A stretch of DNA of 64,000 nucleotides from an uncultured Flavobacteriaceae bacterium (lineage in GTDB: Bacteria > Bacteroidota > Bacteroidia > Flavobacteriales > Flavobacteriaceae), in contig CAJQNF010000045.1 of NCBI GenBank assembly GCA_905479625.1, positions 1 through 64,000 of the forward strand. Reading direction: 5' to 3'. The notes under the pieces were generated by a model, which did no database searches, was not told where the DNA came from, and worked only from the letters and a program-made list of their open reading frames with translations. The translations under genes were made by a program, and so were the position numbers. Shown here piece after piece: positions 53,417 through 61,640 of this stretch; positions within the stretch are counted from its first letter, which is position 1, and the number at the start of each line of letters is the position of its first letter.

Positions 53417-55056
53417 AAAAATTAAAAAGAGCTGCAGTGATCGGCAGTCTTGTCCTGATCAGCACATTTTTATTTGCGTTTAAATCGGATTTTTTCGAGG
53501 TAGCGAAGCAAATGGAAATTTACACCACATTGTTTAAAGAATTGAATCTGTACTATATAGATGAAATTAATCCTGCAGAATTAACAGAGAAAGCTATTAA
53601 TGAAATGCTGGAGGATCTCGATCCTTATACGAGGTATTATGATGAACAAGGTGTAGAGGCGGTTAAGATCAATTCTTCAGGAGAATACAGTGGTATTGGT
53701 GCAGAATCAAGTCACTATGATGATAAGCTTGTCATTACTGAGGTATTTGAGGGCTATTCAGCTGAGGAGGTTGGTATTAAAGTGGGGGATCAAATCATGA
53801 AGATTGATGATGTTTTTGTCGCAGATTTCGATAGCAATCAAATTTCAACTTTGTTAAAAGGAATTCCTGACAGCACGGTGAAGCTGATGATAAAGAGACA
53901 AAATGAAACACTTAATTTTACGGTAAAGCGAGAAAAAATTATCGTAGATCCCGTGCCTCATTTTCAGATGGTAACTCCTGAAATTGGCTATATCGCATTT
54001 AACAAATTCAACAATAAGGCTTCGGCTTCCGTAAAGTCAGCCTTTGTAGACCTGAAGGAAGAAGGAATGAATAAGTTGATACTTGACCTTAGAGGTAATC
54101 CAGGAGGCTTGTTGAATGAGGCTATCAATATTACGAATTTCTTTGTTCCTAAAAATGAGGTTGTGGTGAGCACAAAAGCCAAATTAAAAAAATGGAGCGA
54201 AGTATATAAAACCAGGTATGAACCTATTGACCTGGAGATTCCTATTGTGGTTTTGATCGATGGAAAATCAGCGTCTGCTGCTGAGATTGTGGCGGGGTCA
54301 TTACAGGATCTTGATCGAGCAGTTATCCTGGGCGAAAGATCCTTTGGAAAGGGGTTAGTTCAGCGCTATAGAAATCTTACTTATGGGACAAAGCTTAAAT
54401 TGACGATTTCTAAATATTATACGCCTAGTGGAAGAAATATACAGGAACTTGATTATACCCATCGCGACGGAGATGATGTTCCTAAATTTGCGAAAGAAAA
54501 CAGAAATTCCTTTACAACTAAAAATGGCAGAACGGTCTATGATGGAGGTGGCATATCTCCTGATATTGAAATTGAAAAGTCAGCTTTGACAGCGTCAACA
54601 AAAGCCTTGTTGAGGTCAGACGCTATTTTCAACTTTGCAACTGAGTATTTTTATCTCAATCCAACAATCGCAAGCCCTGAGACCTATGTTTTTGAGGATG
54701 CACAGTTTGATCAATTCATATCATTTTTACAAGGAGGAAATTCAAATTTTAAAACCAAGTCTGAAACTAAGTTTGAAGCAGCTTTTGAACTCTCAGAAAA
54801 GGAAGACTTGTCTGATGGGATTAAGTCATCTTATAAGACTTTAGCAGAAAAAATGGAACAGGAAAAAATTAGTGAATTGGATAAGAATCGTGAAAATATC
54901 AAAGAAATACTGAGCGATGAGATTATCAACCGGTACTATTTTGAAAAAGGAGAGTACCAAAACCACATAGAATTTAGTCCTTACATAAAAGAAGCTATTT
55001 CAGTTCTTGAAAATGAGGATCAATACACAAGTATTTTATTGAATGGAAAAAATTAA
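53413..55056 (+). CDS. S41 family C-terminal processing peptidase
   Basis: The 547-residue protein has an N-terminal signal or anchor (about residues 5-22), a PDZ domain (about 90-180: EYSGIGAESSHYDDKLVITE, EEVGIKVGDQIMKID) and the catalytic domain with LRGNPGGLLNEAINI, the Ser in VLIDGKSASAAEIVAGSL and the Lys in GERSFGKGLVQRY. The Ser-Lys dyad marks a CtpA/Prc-like protease acting in the periplasm. A helical tail of about 120 residues follows. It is translationally coupled to rnpA and to the next gene (14-bp overlap). Confidence 0.94.
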   Translation: MKKLKRAAVIGSLVLISTFLFAFKSDFFEVAKQMEIYTTLFKELNLYYIDEINPAELTEKAINEMLEDLDPYTRYYDEQGVEAVKINSSGEYSGIGAESSHYDDKLVITEVFEGYSAEEVGIKVGDQIMKIDDVFVADFDSNQISTLLKGIPDSTVKLMIKRQNETLNFTVKREKIIVDPVPHFQMVTPEIGYIAFNKFNNKASASVKSAFVDLKEEGMNKLILDLRGNPGGLLNEAINITNFFVPKNEVVVSTKAKLKKWSEVYKTRYEPIDLEIPIVVLIDGKSASAAEIVAGSLQDLDRAVILGERSFGKGLVQRYRNLTYGTKLKLTISKYYTPSGRNIQELDYTHRDGDDVPKFAKENRNSFTTKNGRTVYDGGGISPDIEIEKSALTASTKALLRSDAIFNFATEYFYLNPTIASPETYVFEDAQFDQFISFLQGGNSNFKTKSETKFEAAFELSEKEDLSDGIKSSYKTLAEKMEQEKISELDKNRENIKEILSDEIINRYYFEKGEYQNHIEFSPYIKEAISVLENEDQYTSILLNGKN

Positions 55057-56716
55057 ACGGACCCGGGCTCAGATATCTACAAATGCCATTGAAAGAATTT
55101 ATATCACCATGCGGCATTTATTTATCAGAGGATTTTATAAACCAATGGGTGTTTCAGGGAATGCCCTTATCAATGAACTTTTAATTTTACGGCCCGAAAT
55201 CTATGGCTCCGTAGGTGAGGAAATAGCCGAGCTTGAAGGGTTGTCATATATCATAGACAGGCTACCTGAAGGCATCGCTGAATGTCGTTATATTAGTCTG
55301 ACTGCGGATGAAGGTTTGCGCGAATCACATTTTAAAAAGATCGTTCCGGCCAAACGAAGACGAAATTGTTATAGGATAGATAGTGATCAGATGAATATTG
55401 AGATTACCAGAGGAAGATCTGATATTTATGATATCCTGACCCATTTGACTTTTATGTTCATCGAGGCAAAAAAAATCGCCCGCAAAGTTTTGATCAATGA
55501 TGAAGGTCATACCATAAGAGAGTGGAATCATCTTGAAGAAGTGGTGTTGATGAATAAAAAGATCAACAAGAATGAAAGAGAAGTCCTGATTGCACATTTG
55601 TCAACTTTTTTGGGAAGAAGTTATGAGGAAATTCAAAAGGCAGATGTCGATTTTGCCACTGGTCATTCTCCGAACAGATTCTTTCATGTGATCTACTGGA
55701 TGGGTAAACTTTCCTTGAACGAAATTCTGGAAGATAAAAAATATGAAATCACTTTCAGCCCTATTCTTAGAGAAAGGATTGGCCACCATATATCTGGTGA
55801 AAGTTGGGCTGACAATATCAAAAAGGAGCTTTTTAAGAGAGGTTTGATGGATAGACCTATTCATATCATCAGCGCAAATATGCACAGTGTGATGAACTCT
55901 ATTTATGCTGAGATGTTCTTGCCAAATGAAGCAAGTAAGAATAATGGTATCTCGCTATTTGAATTGATTGGAAATTCAGAAAACAAAGATCTTAGAAAGA
56001 TTATTAAAAAAGGAGCAGGAAAAAAAGGGTTGACTTTTATTAAGGACACTACCGGTGCCAATATTGATGTTCAGATTATTGATACAGAAATGATAGACCT
56101 GGAAAAAACCCGCTATAAAATAAAACATTCAAAAAAGGTAAAACCAGTCATTATTGTGATGGATTATGCCTTTGGAGAGCAAGCCTACGAAACACTTGAT
56201 GAATTATTGAAGCCTTATGAGCTGGCTTCCGGTGACAAGAAACATTTGAATATAGATTCTGTTTCTGTTATGGGAAAAGCTGGAATTTTGGAAGGTGTAA
56301 AAGGAGATATCATGATTCCGACCTCACATATTTTTGAAGGAACGGCAGATAATTACCCGTTTACGAATGAATTGAAAGCTGAAGACCTTAAAGATGAAGG
56401 ACTTGATATTTATGAAGGCTCAATGATTACAGTTCTTGGAACTTCTCTGCAAAACAGAGATATTTTAGAATTCTTTTATAATTCTACCTGGAAAGTGATT
56501 GGTCTGGAAATGGAAGGAGCTCATTATCAGAAAGCGATTCAATCTGCCTCTCAGATCAGAGGTAATGTAAAGCAAAACATTAAAGTAAGATACGCTTATT
56601 ACGCTTCAGATAATCCATTAGAGACTGGAAGCACACTTGCATCAGGCGGCCTAGGAGCTTCAGGGGTCAAACCTACTTACTTGATTACTCAGAAGATTTT
56701 AGAGCAGATCTTTTAA
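55043..56716 (+). CDS. DUF6909-like protein with nucleoside-phosphorylase-like C-terminus
   Basis: The 557-residue cytoplasmic protein begins RAQISTNAIERIYITMRHLFIRGFYKPMG-like. Residues 1-270 are helical and of unknown type. Residues 270-557 resemble the nucleoside phosphorylase/nucleosidase fold: a strand VKPVIIVMDYAFGEQAYETL, VSVMGKAGILEGVKGDIMIP and WKVIGLEMEGAHYQKAIQSA, where the M-E-G-A-H-Y part matches the M-E-x-A signature of that fold. I recall it as a conserved Bacteroidota family. A nucleotide-related activity is inferred and unproven. It overlaps the S41 gene by 14 bp. Confidence 0.75.
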   Translation: MEKIKRTRAQISTNAIERIYITMRHLFIRGFYKPMGVSGNALINELLILRPEIYGSVGEEIAELEGLSYIIDRLPEGIAECRYISLTADEGLRESHFKKIVPAKRRRNCYRIDSDQMNIEITRGRSDIYDILTHLTFMFIEAKKIARKVLINDEGHTIREWNHLEEVVLMNKKINKNEREVLIAHLSTFLGRSYEEIQKADVDFATGHSPNRFFHVIYWMGKLSLNEILEDKKYEITFSPILRERIGHHISGESWADNIKKELFKRGLMDRPIHIISANMHSVMNSIYAEMFLPNEASKNNGISLFELIGNSENKDLRKIIKKGAGKKGLTFIKDTTGANIDVQIIDTEMIDLEKTRYKIKHSKKVKPVIIVMDYAFGEQAYETLDELLKPYELASGDKKHLNIDSVSVMGKAGILEGVKGDIMIPTSHIFEGTADNYPFTNELKAEDLKDEGLDIYEGSMITVLGTSLQNRDILEFFYNSTWKVIGLEMEGAHYQKAIQSASQIRGNVKQNIKVRYAYYASDNPLETGSTLASGGLGASGVKPTYLITQKILEQIF

Positions 56717-56758
56717 AATTTTGAATAAATTCTATTTCCTGAGTATTTCATACTTGGT

Positions 56759-56791
56759 TTTGGGCTTAATTGAATTTTTAAAGTATTTTTG
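56759..56791 (+). promoter_or_regulatory. Promoter of purD
   Basis: TTTG at 56759-56762 is followed after 21 bp by TATTTTTG (56784-56791), matching the -33 and -7 elements. It lies 20 bp before the start codon. Confidence 0.55.
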
Positions 56792-56811
56792 CTGGCATAA
56801 ATACAGCATAC

Positions 56812-58083
56812 ATGAATATACTTATTTTAGGGTCAGGAGGTAGAGAATGTACATTAGCCTGGAAGTTGGCTCAAAGTTCCAAATGCGGAGATCTTTTCAT
56901 CGCTCCTGGAAATGCAGGGACAGTAAAATTTGGAACAAACCTTGAGCTCAATCCAAATGATTTTAAGCAGGTAAAAGAAGCCGTCTTAAACCATGATATC
57001 CAGATGGTCATCGTAGGACCAGAGGACCCTTTGGTACTTGGAATTCATGACTTTTTCCTTGAAGATAATGATCTTAAAAACATTCCGGTAATAGGCCCTC
57101 AAAAATATGCTGCCCAATTAGAAGGAAGTAAAGAATTTGCTAAGGAGTTTATGTACAGACATGATATTCCGACAGCTCAATACAAAAGTTTTACCGTTGA
57201 AAATTTGGAAGAAGGGTATCAATTTCTAGAGACGCTTCATGCGCCTTATGTCCTAAAAGCGGATGGATTAGCGGCAGGAAAAGGTGTTTTGATCCTGAAT
57301 GATCTGCAGGAGGCAAAAAAGGAACTTGAAGAGATGCTGGGACAACAGAAGTTTGGCGCAGCGAGCTCTAAAGTAGTCATTGAAGAATTTTTAGACGGCA
57401 TTGAAATGAGTTCTTTTGTACTTACTGACAGTGAGAACTATGTTATTTTGCCAAATGCAAAAGATTATAAACGTATTGGAGAAGGAGACAAAGGCCTGAA
57501 TACCGGTGGTATGGGAGCCATATCTCCTGTACCCTTTGCCGATGCAGAATTTCTGTCCAAAGTTGAAAAAAGGGTGATCATACCTACAATTGAAGGATTA
57601 AAGAAAGATCAGATAGCTTATGTAGGGTTTATTTTTATCGGTTTGATCAGGGTAAATAACGAGCCCTATGTGATCGAGTACAATGTCAGGATGGGAGACC
57701 CTGAGACAGAAGTGGTCATACCAAGAATCAAATCAGATCTTGTCGAGCTTTTTAAGGCTACGGCAGATAAAAAATTGAACAATTTTAATCTTGATATTGA
57801 TCAAAGGTCTGCGACAACTGTGATGATGGTTTCGGGAGGTTATCCAGAGGCATATGATAAAGGAATGCAGATCACAGGATTGGAAAAGGTTGAGGATTCA
57901 ATCGTTTTTCAGGCAGGAACCAAGCTTTCAGGAGATAAAATATTGACCAGCGGCGGACGCGTCCTCGCTGTGACTTCTTATGGAGTTGACTTTAAGCAGG
58001 CCCTTAAGCAGTCGTATAAAAATATTGAGAAAATTCATTTTGATAAAATGAACTACAGAACCGATATCGGATTTGATCTTTAG
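56812..58083 (+). CDS. purD: Phosphoribosylamine-glycine ligase
   Basis: The 423-residue protein is full length for PurD: MNILILGSGGRECTLAWKLA, the segment IVGPEDPLVLGIHDFF, an ATP-grasp domain (YVLKADGLAAGKGVLIL, DGIEMSSFVLTD, NTGGMGAISP) and YNVRMGDPETEVV. It makes glycinamide ribonucleotide in purine synthesis. The nearest gene upstream may also be nucleotide-related, but purD has its own promoter. Confidence 0.97.
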   Translation: MNILILGSGGRECTLAWKLAQSSKCGDLFIAPGNAGTVKFGTNLELNPNDFKQVKEAVLNHDIQMVIVGPEDPLVLGIHDFFLEDNDLKNIPVIGPQKYAAQLEGSKEFAKEFMYRHDIPTAQYKSFTVENLEEGYQFLETLHAPYVLKADGLAAGKGVLILNDLQEAKKELEEMLGQQKFGAASSKVVIEEFLDGIEMSSFVLTDSENYVILPNAKDYKRIGEGDKGLNTGGMGAISPVPFADAEFLSKVEKRVIIPTIEGLKKDQIAYVGFIFIGLIRVNNEPYVIEYNVRMGDPETEVVIPRIKSDLVELFKATADKKLNNFNLDIDQRSATTVMMVSGGYPEAYDKGMQITGLEKVEDSIVFQAGTKLSGDKILTSGGRVLAVTSYGVDFKQALKQSYKNIEKIHFDKMNYRTDIGFDL

Positions 58084-58136
58084 GGATATCATCTTTTATT
58101 TAGGCGTCTGGTTTCGATCTACCTCAAATCACTGTA

Positions 58137-59204
58137 TTGAGTCAAAACAAGCAACATAAAAAGATCCTGGTAGCACCTCTTAATTGGGGTCTGGGTCATG
58201 CCACGCGGTGCATTCCTGTTATTGAAGCACTCATCAAATATGATTTTCAACCAATATTGGCAGGAGATGGAGATTCTCTTCAGCTTTTAAGACAAGAATT
58301 TCCTGAATTAAAATATTATCAGCTTCCTTCAACTGAAGTAGTTTATGCCGAAAAAGGAAGTCTTTTAAAATACAAGCTACTGTCTCAGACTCCAAAGTTA
58401 ATAAGGGCCGTTAAACTCGAAAAAAAGAAGACACAAGAGATCCATAAATTAGAAAAGCTAAGTGGAATTATCTCAGATAATCGATTCGGTGTTCGATGTG
58501 ATGAGATTCCAAGTATTTATATTACCCATCAAATACAGGTGCTGAGCGGAGTAACGAGTTTATTAAGCAGCAGATACCATCAGCAGATTATATCGAAATT
58601 CAGCGAATGCTGGGTGCCGGATTACGAATCAAACGGATTGGCCGGAGAATTGTCAAAACGTGGAAAGCGGAAATTGTTGTTAAAATATATTGGACCTCTA
58701 AGTAGGTTTACACATCATCCGCAAGATAAAAAATGGGATATTGTCGCCGTATTGAGCGGCCCTGAGCCTCAGCGAGGAATTCTTGAAGCGAAAATTAAAG
58801 AAGAATTAAGATTGTATGCCGGTCAAATTTTGATTATTCAGGGAGTTGTTGAAAGCAAACAAAATACACTATCAGAAGGAAATTTAACCATTGTTAACTT
58901 TATGCTGCAACAGGAATTAGGTGATGCCATTGAGCAAGGTGAACTTATTCTATCAAGATCGGGATATAGCAGTGTGATGGATCTTTATGCATTGGGAGCA
59001 ACAGCCTATTTTATACCAACCCCAGGCCAATTCGAACAGGAGTATCTGGCTGAGTATTTAAAACAAAAAGGAGATAGTGATTTTTCCAATCAGGCTTCAT
59101 TTCAAATCGGTAAGCTCAGTAATATGAAGAACCATAAGGGATTTAGGCATAAAAAAACATCAAAAAATAATCTCAACAGATCACTTTTTGATGTTTTTAA
59201 TTAA
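58137..59204 (+). CDS. MurG-like glycosyltransferase (GT28-type)
   Basis: The 355-residue protein begins KKILVAPLNWGLGHATRCIP, the glycine-rich N-terminal loop of GT-B enzymes. The C-terminal domain has VAVLSGPEPQRGILEAKI, LILSRSGYSSVMDLYALG and FIPTPGQFEQEYLAEYL, like MurG/GT28 nucleotide-sugar-binding domains. The acceptor is unknown. It starts at TTG, since no in-frame ATG is available near the conserved N-terminus. It follows purD by 53 bp. Confidence 0.85.
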   Translation: MSQNKQHKKILVAPLNWGLGHATRCIPVIEALIKYDFQPILAGDGDSLQLLRQEFPELKYYQLPSTEVVYAEKGSLLKYKLLSQTPKLIRAVKLEKKKTQEIHKLEKLSGIISDNRFGVRCDEIPSIYITHQIQVLSGVTSLLSSRYHQQIISKFSECWVPDYESNGLAGELSKRGKRKLLLKYIGPLSRFTHHPQDKKWDIVAVLSGPEPQRGILEAKIKEELRLYAGQILIIQGVVESKQNTLSEGNLTIVNFMLQQELGDAIEQGELILSRSGYSSVMDLYALGATAYFIPTPGQFEQEYLAEYLKQKGDSDFSNQASFQIGKLSNMKNHKGFRHKKTSKNNLNRSLFDVFN

Positions 59205-59216
59205 GTTATTTGATCT

Positions 59217-59567
59217 TTAAATAAAAGACAGATCTGCCTTATCCACTTCCTGAACGTTAACGACCTTATTTGATTTATAGGTAACTTCTTTTACAGCTTC
59301 ATCTCCTACCAGATACCACTTACCATCTTTTTCACCATTATTGTAAAAAGCAACTACTTTAATTTCTCCTTCTTTATTGTAGGAAACCCACTTATCATGA
59401 AGTTTATCATTTTTGAAAAAACCAACTTCTTTTACCATTCCATTGTCATGATAATAGGTGGCTTTAACCAGATCTTCTTGTTTTTCAAATGTTGGTTCTA
59501 TCTCCTGAGCGAAAGAAACGCTTATCATCAATAGAAACACTGTTAAGGTGGCGACTAACTTTTTCAT
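59217..59567 (-). CDS. Small exported MORN-repeat (YwqK-like) protein
   Basis: The 116-residue protein has a signal peptide (cut near SFAQE). Its three repeats have the G-x-x-x-x-D/G-K-W pattern of MORN_2/YwqK proteins (VKEVGFFKNDKLHDKWVSYN, IKVVAFYNNGEKDGKWYLVG). Such proteins are often labelled YwqK antitoxin, but no toxin is next to it. Its promoter region contains four 11-bp-phased repeats that also occur, in part, at the two-component operon, so it probably belongs to the same regulon. Confidence 0.78.
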   Translation of the reverse strand: MKKLVATLTVFLLMISVSFAQEIEPTFEKQEDLVKATYYHDNGMVKEVGFFKNDKLHDKWVSYNKEGEIKVVAFYNNGEKDGKWYLVGDEAVKEVTYKSNKVVNVQEVDKADLSFI

Positions 59568-59593
59568 AATATAATGTTTTTGATTTTCTTAGG

Positions 59594-59601
59594 GTAAAAG
59601 T
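59594..59601 (-). promoter_or_regulatory. -7-like element of the MORN-repeat gene
   Basis: On the minus strand this reads TACTTTTA, one base off TAnnTTTG. It is 4 bp downstream of the phased repeats and 26 bp before the start codon. Confidence 0.4.
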
Positions 59602-59605
59602 AATT

Positions 59606-59645
59606 ATTTAACACTAAATAAACAATAAGTTTACAATAACTTAAC
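59606..59645 (-). promoter_or_regulatory. Four-unit phased direct repeat, candidate PhoB-like operator
   Basis: On the plus strand the units TTTAACA, ATAAACA, GTTTACA and CTTAACA begin at 59606, 59617, 59628 and 59639, an exact 11-bp period. The 4-base spacers are CTAA, ATAA and ATAA. This is the geometry of a Pho-box-type site for OmpR/PhoB winged-helix regulators. It lies directly upstream of a -7 element for the MORN-repeat gene. Confidence 0.65.
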
Positions 59646-59700
59646 ATTGGAAAAACAAATATATTGTGTGAAAAACCTTGTTAATCAGTAAATTAAAGGT

Positions 59701-60738
59701 TTATTTTGCCCTGTTTAAGGTAAATGAAAAAATAGAACCCTGATCAATTGTACTCTCTACAAAGACTTCCTGATCATGTGCTTCAACGATATGTTTTACG
59801 ATAGCAAGTCCCAGTCCTGAGCCTCCCTGATCCCTGGAGCGACTTTTTTCTACCCGGTAGAACCTTTCAAATAATCTTGGAAGATTACCCTTTTCTATAC
59901 CAACACCATCGTCTTCAAATTTGAATAGAAATTGATGAATAGAATGGGGTTCAATACTGACTAAGGTGCTCCCACCAACCTTACCATACTTGATGGAATT
60001 TGACAATAGATTCATGACAACCTGTTCTATTTTGTCCTTATCTGCTCTTACCATTATTGGAAATTTATAGGGCTCTTTAAAATCGATTCGAATATTTTTT
60101 TTGCTGGCTTTTAATTCAAATAAATCGAAGGAGTCAAGCAGCAATTTGACCATATTAAAATTATCCTGTTCCAGTTTCATCCCCGATTCCAGCTTGGCAA
60201 TCATGTCAAGATCTTTGACGATGTATGACAAACGCTCTATACTTTTGTTGGTTCTCTCTAAATATTTTTTAATGATAACAGGGTCATCCAAATCATCATC
60301 GAGAACGGTTAAAAGATATCCTTGAGCCGTAAAAATCGGCGTTTTAAGTTCATGTGCGATATCACCAATAAAATCACGTCGAAAATCATCTCGGTTGTGC
60401 AGCTGTTCAACTTCTTTGTGTTTGGTTTCGGCAAATTTTCGGATGCGTTTGATAAATTTTTCAAAATCAATATCCTTTAATTCCTTTTTTAATAAGGGTT
60501 CATTGTCAAAGAGGTTTGATTCATAAACTTTGTTTAATTGAAGAAAAATGAACTTTCTCATTTGAAAACCATAAATGAAGTATATGGCAATAAAATAACC
60601 TAAACCAATCAGAGTAACATTGATCAGGTTGACCTCCAGATAAAAATAAAAAATCAAAGAAATCACGATAAGCGCGATTAAACTGAGGAAAGCAGTCCGT
60701 AAGGCCTGCTTTTGAAGAAGTGTCAATTTCATTCCCAA
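59701..60738 (-). CDS. Sensor histidine kinase (PhoR-like)
   Basis: The 345-residue protein has two membrane helices (about residues 12-30 and 35-52) with almost no periplasmic loop. The dimerisation domain has the phospho-acceptor His in DIAHELKTPIFTAQGYL (about residue 127). The ATPase domain has N box NLLSNSIKYGKVG, G1 FEDDGVGI, F box RLFERFYRVEKSRSR and G2 GGSGLGLAIVKH. The short sensor is like PhoR-type kinases, which sense through partner proteins. It follows the response regulator gene by 18 bp. Confidence 0.93.
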   Translation of the reverse strand: MGMKLTLLQKQALRTAFLSLIALIVISLIFYFYLEVNLINVTLIGLGYFIAIYFIYGFQMRKFIFLQLNKVYESNLFDNEPLLKKELKDIDFEKFIKRIRKFAETKHKEVEQLHNRDDFRRDFIGDIAHELKTPIFTAQGYLLTVLDDDLDDPVIIKKYLERTNKSIERLSYIVKDLDMIAKLESGMKLEQDNFNMVKLLLDSFDLFELKASKKNIRIDFKEPYKFPIMVRADKDKIEQVVMNLLSNSIKYGKVGGSTLVSIEPHSIHQFLFKFEDDGVGIEKGNLPRLFERFYRVEKSRSRDQGGSGLGLAIVKHIVEAHDQEVFVESTIDQGSIFSFTLNRAK

Positions 60739-60756
60739 ATATACGGGAAGATCTTA

Positions 60757-61443
60757 TTAATCTACAAATTTATAGCCGACTCCTTTTATGGTTTTGATAA
60801 AATGGTCACCAATTTTCTCTCTGAGTTTTCTGATGTGAACATCGATGGTTCTTCCTCCGACAACCACATCCTGTCCCCAGACGGTTTTTAAAATAATCTC
60901 ACGATTAAAGACCTTATTAGGAACACTGGCCAACAGCGATAATAATTCAAACTCCTTTCGGGGCAGTGTAATTTCTTTGCCATCGATCTCAACAAAATAT
61001 TCATCCTTGTTAATGGTGATGCCATCAAAGCTAAGTATATTCTCTTTTTTTTCTTCGCTTGACATAAGCCTTCTTAGTAAGCCTTTTACTTTGCTAACAA
61101 GCACTTTCGGTTTTACCGGTTTGGTAATATAGTCGTCTGCACCGGCTTCGAACCCCGCCATTTGAGAGTAATCCTCTCCTCTTGCCGTAAAAAAAGCGAT
61201 AATGACGTTTTCTAGGCCTTTTATATTTCTAATTTTCTCACAAGCTTCAATCCCGTCCATTTCCGGCATCATGATATCTAACAGGATCAAATGAGGTTGA
61301 ATAACTTTGGCATTGATCACAGCCTCTGCTCCTTGAGATGCTTTGAACACCTGATAGCCCTCCTTCTTCAAATGATACCCAACAATTTCTAGAATGTCTG
61401 GTTCATCATCCACTAAGAGAATCTTTATCGATCCGTTATCCAT
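60757..61443 (-). CDS. OmpR/PhoB-family response regulator
   Basis: From the ATG at 61443 the protein has 228 residues. The receiver domain has the acidic pair in LLVDDEPD, the phospho-acceptor Asp in LILLDIMMPEMDG and the Lys in DYITKPVKPK. The winged-helix DNA-binding domain has LPRKEFELLSLLASVPNKVF, RTIDVHIRKLREKIGDHFIKT and GVGYKFVD. Proteins of this type bind tandem direct repeats spaced 11 bp, which are present upstream of it. A longer frame to 61473 runs into its promoter and is rejected. Confidence 0.94.
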   Translation of the reverse strand: MDNGSIKILLVDDEPDILEIVGYHLKKEGYQVFKASQGAEAVINAKVIQPHLILLDIMMPEMDGIEACEKIRNIKGLENVIIAFFTARGEDYSQMAGFEAGADDYITKPVKPKVLVSKVKGLLRRLMSSEEKKENILSFDGITINKDEYFVEIDGKEITLPRKEFELLSLLASVPNKVFNREIILKTVWGQDVVVGGRTIDVHIRKLREKIGDHFIKTIKGVGYKFVD

Positions 61444-61470
61444 TGGATTGTCTTTTAAGTTTTTATGATA

Positions 61471-61478
61471 CAAAAGTA
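61471..61478 (-). promoter_or_regulatory. -7 promoter element of the response-regulator gene
   Basis: On the minus strand this reads TACTTTTG, matching TAnnTTTG, 27 bp before the ATG at 61443. Confidence 0.55.
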
Positions 61479-61503
61479 GGTAATTTTCAACGCTTACACA
61501 CCT

Positions 61504-61521
61504 GTTAACAATAACTTAATA
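61504..61521. promoter_or_regulatory. Phased direct repeat between the two-component operon and the lipoprotein gene
   Basis: GTTAACAATAACTTAATA has half-sites starting at 61504 and 61515 (11 bp apart). It is identical at 16 of 18 positions to 59628-59645. It lies 26 bp upstream of the regulator's -7 element and about 120 bp before the lipoprotein gene, so it could serve either direction. Confidence 0.6.
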
Positions 61522-61640
61522 TAGTAACACAAGCAACACTTTTTTTTGACCAACTATTAAATCGGACTTAACATTCCTATAACATAGGAAGCAGACTTTT
61601 GTCCTGTAAATTGAAATCAATTAAAACTAAAAAACTAAAA

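Noticed and set aside
59217-59567. Toxin-antitoxin system
   Set aside because: YwqK-like MORN proteins are often labelled antitoxin, but this one has a signal peptide and no toxin gene beside it.
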